A DNA stretch of 51,860 nt from contig NZ_JAMZGF010000036.1 in assembly GCF_024158915.1 (NCBI RefSeq), positions 1-51,860 on the forward strand. The letters are read 5' to 3'. The stretch comes from Chryseobacterium sp. S0630 (GTDB taxonomy: Bacteria > Bacteroidota > Bacteroidia > Flavobacteriales > Weeksellaceae). The translations under genes and the position numbers were made by a program. This document shows positions 42,768 through 47,663 of the stretch, one piece after another; the stretch's first letter is position 1, and each line of letters starts with the position of its first letter. The notes beneath the pieces are model-generated. The model was not told the DNA's origin, did no database searches, and saw only the letters and a list, made by a program, of their open reading frames with translations.

Positions 42768-43946
42768 ATGATCCCAAAATACAGAAAACAGTACAATCAG
42801 GAGTTTTCGGATGAAAAATACAGTCAACTCAAAAGTATATTGGCAGAAAAAGGAGGAACAAAACCTACGTTCAGAGTTTCGGAAAGTCCTATTTTTTTGA
42901 CCAAAGAATTTGAGGCTAAACTTATAGATGCCAGCGAAAGTATTATCAGCCAGATAAAGGCAATGCCGGCAGAGCTTCTTCAAAAAGCGATTCCTGAAAA
43001 CTGTAGAGTTCCCAATGATACCCATCAGCCTCACTTTTTCACCATAGATTTTGGAGTCTGCAAAAGTGAAAACGGAGCAATAGAACCTCAGCTGATAGAG
43101 CTGCAGGCTTTTCCTTCTTTGTATGCTTTCCAGAAAGTATATGAGGAAACGTATTGTGAAGTCTACCCTTTTCTTTCAGAGATCAGAAATCCTATGCCCC
43201 ATGAAACTTTTAAAAACTATTTAAAAGAACTGATTGTAGGAGATGAAAATCCTGAAAATGTCATCTTACTCGAAATTTTTCCCGAAAGACAGAAAACAGC
43301 TATTGATTTTGCTCTGACAGAAAAATTAATTGGCATTAAAACCGTATGTCTGACGAAAGTAAAGAAAGAAGGACGAAAGCTCTATTATGAAAATAATGGG
43401 AAGCTAACCGAAATCAAAAGGATCTACAACCGTGTGATATTTGACGAACTGGATAATATTCCTGATCTTACTACAGAATTTGATTTCCGTGAAGAAGTGG
43501 ATGTCAAATGGATCACTCACCCGAATTGGTTCTTTAAAATCTCAAAATTCCTTTTGCCTTTACTGAAGCATGAGTTTGTTCCAAAGAGTTATTTCCTGCA
43601 TGAATTTCCGGAAACTGAAAATCTGGATGACTTTGTATTGAAACCTTTATTTTCATTTGCGGGAAGTGGCGTTAATTTAAATCCTACAAAGGAAATCACA
43701 GAGGCTATTCAGGATAAAGAAAACTATATTTTGCAGAGAAAAGTGTACTATGAACCTATTTTTGAAGATATCAACGGAGATTTTTCAAAAGCAGAGATCC
43801 GTTTGTTGTATATTTGGCGGGAAAATGACGAACGTCCTATCCTACTGGAAAATCTTGGAAGAATGACAAAAGCCGCCATGGTAAATGTAGATTTCAATAA
43901 AAAAGATGCCATCTGGATCGGTAGTTCGAATGCTTTTTTCGGATAA
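42768..43946 (+). CDS. Divergent ATP-grasp-like protein, possibly circularly permuted
   Basis: The 392-residue protein has an ATP-loop-like VLKPLFSFAGSGV at 290-302 and EIRLLYIW at 343-350, as in ATP-grasp ligases. A segment like the metal-binding motif, IELQAFPS (110-117), comes before and not after the ATP loop, the order seen in circularly permuted ATP-grasps. I recognise no exact family. The gene follows the ligase cluster in its own transcription unit, 23 bases before a small membrane protein gene. Confidence 0.6.
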   Translation: MIPKYRKQYNQEFSDEKYSQLKSILAEKGGTKPTFRVSESPIFLTKEFEAKLIDASESIISQIKAMPAELLQKAIPENCRVPNDTHQPHFFTIDFGVCKSENGAIEPQLIELQAFPSLYAFQKVYEETYCEVYPFLSEIRNPMPHETFKNYLKELIVGDENPENVILLEIFPERQKTAIDFALTEKLIGIKTVCLTKVKKEGRKLYYENNGKLTEIKRIYNRVIFDELDNIPDLTTEFDFREEVDVKWITHPNWFFKISKFLLPLLKHEFVPKSYFLHEFPETENLDDFVLKPLFSFAGSGVNLNPTKEITEAIQDKENYILQRKVYYEPIFEDINGDFSKAEIRLLYIWRENDERPILLENLGRMTKAAMVNVDFNKKDAIWIGSSNAFFG

Positions 43947-43969
43947 AAAACTGATAAAACTAATACTCC

Positions 43970-44428
43970 ATGGAAGAAAAGCCAACCGCTTTTGCAGAAT
44001 TTGAAAACCACACTTTAACACGAAGAAGAAACTTATTACCCACCTGGATTAAAGTTTTCTTATGGATCTTTTTAATCGCAGGTGCACTAGCCACTATTTT
44101 TTTGATGGCAGGCTCACTGATGACTCATGTCTCTTTATCTTTATATGGGATGGATGCCAACCATCCTTATTCAATGACCGGACTTTTAATCTGTGTCTTG
44201 TTTTTATTTAAAGGGATTGTGGCCTACGGACTTTGGTTTGAACAAGATTGGGCTCCACAGGCAGCAATCATTGATGCAATAATAGGAATTGCTATTTGTC
44301 TTGTGATGATGGCCATTATTCCGTTTGTGTACCCAACAATTAGCTTTACACTCCGATTAGAACTTATTCCTTTGTATTTTTATCTTAAAAAAATGCAGAG
44401 TATAAAGACAACCTGGGAAAACTTATAG
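43970..44428 (+). CDS. Small membrane protein
   Basis: The 152-residue protein has a charged N-terminus (1-25) and three or four hydrophobic helices (about 28-52, 67-84, 90-120 and possibly one near the end), ending in a Lys-rich tail. No family is recognised. It is 23 bases after the divergent ATP-grasp gene and ends at a terminator, so both are probably one unit. Confidence 0.7.
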   Translation: MEEKPTAFAEFENHTLTRRRNLLPTWIKVFLWIFLIAGALATIFLMAGSLMTHVSLSLYGMDANHPYSMTGLLICVLFLFKGIVAYGLWFEQDWAPQAAIIDAIIGIAICLVMMAIIPFVYPTISFTLRLELIPLYFYLKKMQSIKTTWENL

Positions 44429-44432
44429 AAAC

Positions 44433-44456
44433 AAACCTCCGATATTTTGGAGGTTT
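44433..44456 (+). terminator. Terminator closing the ligase region
   Basis: AAACCTCC-GATATTTT-GGAGGTTT followed by TATTTTTTATT is a strong intrinsic terminator 4 bases past the membrane protein gene. Confidence 0.9.
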
Positions 44457-44492
44457 TATTTTTTATTCCTGAAGGCCTCTCCAATCATAAAA

Positions 44493-44612
44493 AATCCCCC
44501 TACAAAGGAGGATAAAAAATTGACATGTATGCTGTGTTTTCACAAACATTGTAAATATACGGATATAGTGTAGGCATACACTACGGGAAACCGTAATGAG
44601 CGTCAATTTTTA
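44493..44612 (+). repeat. Structured 77-bp element, copy 1 (with upstream hairpin)
   Basis: A hairpin ATCCCCC/GGAGGAT (44493-44512) and an A-tract are followed by a 77-base core from TTGAC (44520) to CCGTAA (44596). The core holds a TGTG-TTTT-CACA hairpin, the invariant TGTAAATATACGGA, an AGTGTA-GGCA-TACACT hairpin, and TACGG-GAAA-CCGTA. A second copy at 47400-47509 has the same core length and about 78% identity (60 of 77). Confidence 0.8.
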
Positions 44613-44638
44613 TTCTGTAGTTTCACAAATATTTAATA

Positions 44639-44659
44639 ATACGACTATATATGTCGTAT
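44639..44659. promoter_or_regulatory. Palindrome upstream of the PUA-like protein gene
   Basis: ATACGAC-TATATAT-GTCGTAT is a perfect 7-bp-arm inverted repeat ending 41 bases before the ATG at 44700. Its arm and spacer lengths suit a dimeric regulator. Confidence 0.5.
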
Positions 44660-44699
44660 ATATAATATACTTTCACTTAAACTAATAGTTAAAATTTAT

Positions 44700-45794
44700 A
44701 TGATGATAGACCTACCCATTGATTATAATAGTATCTTAGATACAATTGTTGAAAATGTACAAACAATACCATTTAGAAAAAGATATTGGCTTATACGAAC
44801 TAACTCAGGAACATTTTATGATACTTTTAAAGAAAATAATTTTGTTGGCCTCGATCATTCACAAATAAGTTTGAGAGATCTTTCGAGGTTACGTGCTCGT
44901 TTTCACGATGACTTTTTATTTTTATCTGCAATTAAAGAAAGCGTTGCTGATTTTTATACTCCTGATCTAGAAACAGGAGAAAGAACTAAAAATGATAGAT
45001 CAATTTCACTAATTGCAAATCAGATTTTCAAATTTTATACACAAGTTAAAAAAGGTGATCTTGTAATAATACCATCTTATAGTAGTTCAAAGGTAGCTTT
45101 TGGTATTGTTAAAGAAACTTATATAGCAGAGTTTAGTGAAGAGGAACTTGATAGAATTGATGTTGCAGAACAATTTCTAAACAAACGTGTAGAATGGATT
45201 GAGGATTTTGACAGGGTTTCATTAGATCCAAATATCTATAAAATGTTTACTGCCCATCAGGCAATAACGGAAGTAGGAAAATATGCAGATGTTATTGAAC
45301 GAACTCTACAAGATTTTTTTGTTTTAGAGAATGAAGCACACTTAATAATTAATGTACAAAAAGAAGATGGAATAAATGCACGTAGTTTGTTTGGTTTGGG
45401 TTATAATTTTTTAGAGATATTAGAGGACGTTATTTATGCTTTAGATATTAAAAATGTATCATCAAATGATTTCGAAGTAGAAGTTAACATTAATAGCCCT
45501 GGAAAAATTGATTTAAAATCTAGAATTAAGAAAGGTACTGTTTTGGCATTTCTTACATTAGCAGTTTTCGGGGGCGGATATGAAAGTAAAGGCTATACTT
45601 TAAAATCTGATGGTCTACCTGGGCTAATTAAAGCAATTACAGAAGCCATAAATGAATATAAAGATCGAGAACAAGACAGAGCGATGCAGAAAGCGATTTT
45701 TGATCAATATAAAGACAAACTTAATGTTAAAGAAGTTGATGATATGTTAAAAATAATGAAACAAGTCGATGACAATCAAGACAAACCAAAATAA
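44700..45794 (+). CDS. PUA-like/Mrr-N-like domain protein, possible defence factor
   Basis: The 364-residue protein is AT-rich relative to its neighbours. Residues 28-145 resemble the PUA-like N-terminal domain of Mrr-type restriction proteins: YWLIRTNSGTFYDTF...NNFVGL at the start, then FYTQVKKGDLVIIPSYSSSKVAFGIV. A helical middle (about 185-230) is followed by an EVNINSPGKIDLKS strand motif, a hydrophobic helix (about 280-292) and a charged C-terminus. No nuclease motif is seen, so it may bind modified DNA or act with a partner. This is the largest gene of the accessory segment. Confidence 0.6.
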   Translation: MMIDLPIDYNSILDTIVENVQTIPFRKRYWLIRTNSGTFYDTFKENNFVGLDHSQISLRDLSRLRARFHDDFLFLSAIKESVADFYTPDLETGERTKNDRSISLIANQIFKFYTQVKKGDLVIIPSYSSSKVAFGIVKETYIAEFSEEELDRIDVAEQFLNKRVEWIEDFDRVSLDPNIYKMFTAHQAITEVGKYADVIERTLQDFFVLENEAHLIINVQKEDGINARSLFGLGYNFLEILEDVIYALDIKNVSSNDFEVEVNINSPGKIDLKSRIKKGTVLAFLTLAVFGGGYESKGYTLKSDGLPGLIKAITEAINEYKDREQDRAMQKAIFDQYKDKLNVKEVDDMLKIMKQVDDNQDKPK

Positions 45795-45822
45795 TTTGTA
45801 AATTTGTAAAATAAATAATTCA

Positions 45823-46032
45823 ATGTCAACAGTATTTAATTTAATCTCAGTCGCAAGTGCATTCATTTTTGGTGTAGGGCTTTTGTATTGGATAATGGAT
45901 GCTACTATAGGCAAATTGAAATTTTTACATTCCGAAAAGGAATGGAATGGAATGCAATATAAAGATCTAGTCTTTATATTATTTTCTGCAGTACTTTTAC
46001 TTAGTATTTTTGATTTTTATAAACCTTATTAA
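45823..46032 (+). CDS. Small two-helix membrane protein
   Basis: The 69-residue protein has two hydrophobic segments (about 5-27 and 47-65) separated by a charged loop with KLKFLHSEKEWNG. It follows the PUA-like gene by 28 bases and is probably co-transcribed. A holin-like role next to the phage-type amidase is possible but speculative; small membrane effectors of defence systems also look like this. Confidence 0.55.
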   Translation: MSTVFNLISVASAFIFGVGLLYWIMDATIGKLKFLHSEKEWNGMQYKDLVFILFSAVLLLSIFDFYKPY

Positions 46033-46042
46033 ATTATACCAC

Positions 46043-46063
46043 CCCACTACAAAGTGGGTTTTT
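46043..46063 (+). terminator. Terminator after the small membrane protein gene
   Basis: CCCACT-ACAA-AGTGGG followed by TTTTTT lies 10 bases past the stop codon. Confidence 0.88.
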
Positions 46064-46106
46064 TCATATCCATATTTTACCAAAATGGACCAGCCGATTT
46101 TCTTCG

Positions 46107-46114
46107 TATCTTTG
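46107..46114 (+). promoter_or_regulatory. -7 box of the 46135 gene
   Basis: TATCTTTG matches TAnnTTTG, 20 bases before the ATG at 46135. It makes the 46054 start impossible, as that would lie upstream of the promoter box. Confidence 0.5.
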
Positions 46115-46134
46115 TAGTATACAAAATAGAAATA

Positions 46135-46398
46135 ATGAATAATCTTTTTAAAAATAGATCTAATGATATGAATGCTGTAAATGAATGGCTTCAATTAAAA
46201 ATGAACTCTCAATTCAACGAAGAAATAGACCTTACAAATTCTTATACTATTGATGTTGATGGATCAGGACTCGTATTACCAACACACAAGGGATCTTCTT
46301 TAAATGACGGACAAAAATCTTATTTAGAAACTTTTTGTAGAGCGGTAAATGAATTGACTTTAGAGCAAGTAAAAGAGCAAATTAATTCTTTTCAATAA
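46135..46398 (+). CDS. Small hypothetical protein (87 aa)
   Basis: From ATG 46135 this is an 87-residue acidic protein with no recognised domain (NEWLQLKMNSQFNEEIDLTN..., less than full quoted). I prefer this start because a promoter box and an AT-rich leader lie directly upstream. It has its own terminator (46405-46424). Function unknown; it lies in the accessory segment. Confidence 0.6.
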   Translation: MNNLFKNRSNDMNAVNEWLQLKMNSQFNEEIDLTNSYTIDVDGSGLVLPTHKGSSLNDGQKSYLETFCRAVNELTLEQVKEQINSFQ

Positions 46399-46404
46399 CA
46401 AATA

Positions 46405-46424
46405 TCCCCACCTAACAGTGGGGA
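46405..46424 (+). terminator. Terminator after the 46135 gene
   Basis: TCCCCAC-CTAACA-GTGGGGA followed by ATTTTTATTT, 6 bases past the stop codon. Confidence 0.88.
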
Positions 46425-46459
46425 ATTTTTATTTAAAAACGATCTTGCAGTACTTCATC

Positions 46460-46873
46460 TTATGATAAACCAGAATACTCTGTCTTAGCATCAAAACTAG
46501 GACAAGCTTTATAGACATTGGGAAAATCTCTATGTCCTTGAATTTTAGCTTTAGGAAATGTTGATTTTAATTCTCTTAACAGCTTTACAATAGATTTTTT
46601 TTGCTCTTCCGTTCTTGTATCTTCTGGATTTCCGCTTTTATCAATACCGCCAATATATGATATATTGATAATTTGAGAATTCCATCCTGCAACTCCATTG
46701 GATACCTGATCGATGGGCAAAGTGTTCACTGTTTTTCCATCAGCTTTTATCATATAATGATACCCTGGATTTTTCCATTTCAGGTTTTCCCTCCAATACC
46801 TTTTAATGCTCTCTATTTTAACATCTGGTTGTGTTGCTGTACAATGTATAACGATGTAATTGATTGTTCTCAT
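46460..46873 (-). CDS. Phage-type N-acetylmuramoyl-L-alanine amidase
   Basis: The 137-residue protein is a PGRP/amidase_2 enzyme of the T7-lysozyme kind. The zinc ligands are H10 (IVIHCTA), H114 (QGHRDFP) and C124 (ACPSFD), and a likely catalytic tyrosine/histidine pair lies at 39-40 (GYHYMI). It would cut the bond between N-acetylmuramic acid and L-alanine. No signal peptide is present, as in phage endolysins that need a holin. It lies alone on the minus strand of the accessory segment, suggesting prophage origin or a lytic effector. Confidence 0.88.
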   Translation of the reverse strand: MRTINYIVIHCTATQPDVKIESIKRYWRENLKWKNPGYHYMIKADGKTVNTLPIDQVSNGVAGWNSQIINISYIGGIDKSGNPEDTRTEEQKKSIVKLLRELKSTFPKAKIQGHRDFPNVYKACPSFDAKTEYSGLS

Positions 46874-46907
46874 GGATTTAATTTTATTTATTGTTGAGCA
46901 AAATTAA

Positions 46908-47081
46908 ACCTGTAACTCCCAAAATAGTGAAGGAAAAACACCCTATTTTAAATTGACAGGCAGAACTATATATATTCCTGCCTGAAAACCTGGAAAACCT
47001 GATAAAAACTATTTAGAAAAGAGTATATCTCCGGAAGAAGTTTATAAACTCTGGGCGAAAATGTTTAAACTTGAAATATAA
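46908..47081 (+). pseudogene. Decayed coding remnant with internal stop
   Basis: In one frame the plus strand reads protein-like text (GKTPYFKLTGRTIYIPA), then a TGA at 46983-46985, then KPGKPDKNYLEKSISPEEVY and onward to a stop at 47079-47081. There is no start codon and the composition is that of a real protein, so it looks like the 3' end of a lost gene. The family is not recognised; FKLTGRTIYI resembles the end of excisionase-like helix-turn-helix domains, which is a guess. Confidence 0.4.
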
Positions 47082-47090
47082 GAACAAAAA

Positions 47091-47115
47091 ATCCCTCTTA
47101 GCGAGGGATCGTTTT
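47091..47115. terminator. Bidirectional terminator beside the peptide gene
   Basis: ATCCCTC-TTAGC-GAGGGAT has T-runs on both sides (CGTTTTTT on plus, TTTTTG on minus). It lies directly past the stop codon of the minus-strand peptide gene at 47116. Confidence 0.88.
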
Positions 47116-47265
47116 TTATAAATCAGGACATGCCATTTCATTATCATGCGGAATGCATACCTTATCATTCCATGGCACCGGGCAATCATGCCAGCCCGGA
47201 GGACATCCTCCTTTTCCGTTGATACTTCTTAATTTCTCCTTAGAGATTTTCTTTAAATTTTTCAT
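47116..47265 (-). CDS. Bacteriocin-like small peptide with double-glycine leader
   Basis: This 49-residue frame is MKNLKKISKEKLRSINGKGG followed by CPPGWHDCPVPW and an acidic tail with two more cysteines (C21, C28, C37 and C46 in all). The leader ...LKKIS.E.LRSINGxGG is typical of the flavobacterial bacteriocin-like peptide family with a GG-type export or processing signal. The core is Cys- and Pro-rich. No dedicated ABC peptidase exporter is in the window. The start is fixed by the leader, and a terminator follows the stop. Confidence 0.8.
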   Translation of the reverse strand: MKNLKKISKEKLRSINGKGGCPPGWHDCPVPWNDKVCIPHDNEMACPDL

Positions 47266-47339
47266 GGTTTTGATTTTAGTTTAGAAGTCAAATATAAAAA
47301 CTATTCTCCAATTAGAGATTTAACATAAAAAATTAATTG

Positions 47340-47355
47340 TTACGGGTTTCCGTAA
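47340..47355. promoter_or_regulatory. TTACGG-N4-CCGTAA palindrome upstream of the peptide gene
   Basis: TTACGG-GTTT-CCGTAA is a perfect 6-bp-arm inverted repeat 75 bases upstream of the peptide ATG. The same TACGG-N4-CCGTA core ends both 77-bp elements, so it may be a shared protein-binding site. Confidence 0.5.
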
Positions 47356-47399
47356 ACAAAGAAGGTTTAAAAATAATGATTGAATACACCCAATAAAAA

Positions 47400-47530
47400 A
47401 TCCTCCCAAAAAAAGGAGGACATTAAAAAAACTTGACTTGTACTTTTAGTTTATACAAACGCTGTAAATATACGGAGAGGTTGTTGGTATACTCTACGGG
47501 AAACCGTAAGGATTAACTTTTAATTGTTTG
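47400..47530 (+). repeat. Structured 77-bp element, copy 2 (with upstream hairpin)
   Basis: A TCCTCC/GGAGGA hairpin (47401-47420) and an A-tract lead into a core from TTGAC (47433) to CCGTAA (47509), exactly 77 bases as in copy 1 at 44520-44596. Blocks TGTAAATATACGGA and CTACGGGAAACCGTAA are identical, and the inner hairpins differ in sequence. It is on the same strand as copy 1 and upstream of no plus-strand gene, which argues against a simple promoter. Confidence 0.8.
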
Positions 47531-47604
47531 TACAACAGTCATCACAGATATATCATCTGTTTTTAATCAAACAAACTTCAATCTGCTACAACACAATAGA
47601 TATA

Positions 47605-47642
47605 AAAATTGCAATACGTTTTTTGTTCCGTATTGCAATTTT
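47605..47642. terminator. Bidirectional terminator after cphA
   Basis: AAAATTGCAATACG-N10-CGTATTGCAATTTT is a perfect 14-bp stem 22 bases past the cphA stop codon on the minus strand. Confidence 0.92.
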
Positions 47643-47663
47643 AATAAGTTTTATAAAGAGGTA

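Larger units (their letters stand above)
47266..47663. other. Intergenic region with palindrome and second 77-bp element
   Basis: About 400 bases with no gene. It contains the palindrome at 47340-47355, the second structured element (47400-47530) and the cphA terminator (47605-47642). The 50 bases after the peptide start are plain AT-rich leader sequence. Confidence 0.7.

Noticed and set aside
44520..44596. Reading the 77-bp element as a sigma-70-like promoter (TTGAC)
   Set aside because: Bacteroidota promoters use TTG and TAnnTTTG, and copy 2 of the element has no downstream plus-strand gene.
46054..46398. Longer 114-codon start for the small hypothetical gene
   Set aside because: The extra N-terminus runs through the preceding terminator tail and the -7 box at 46107; the ATG at 46135 is favoured.
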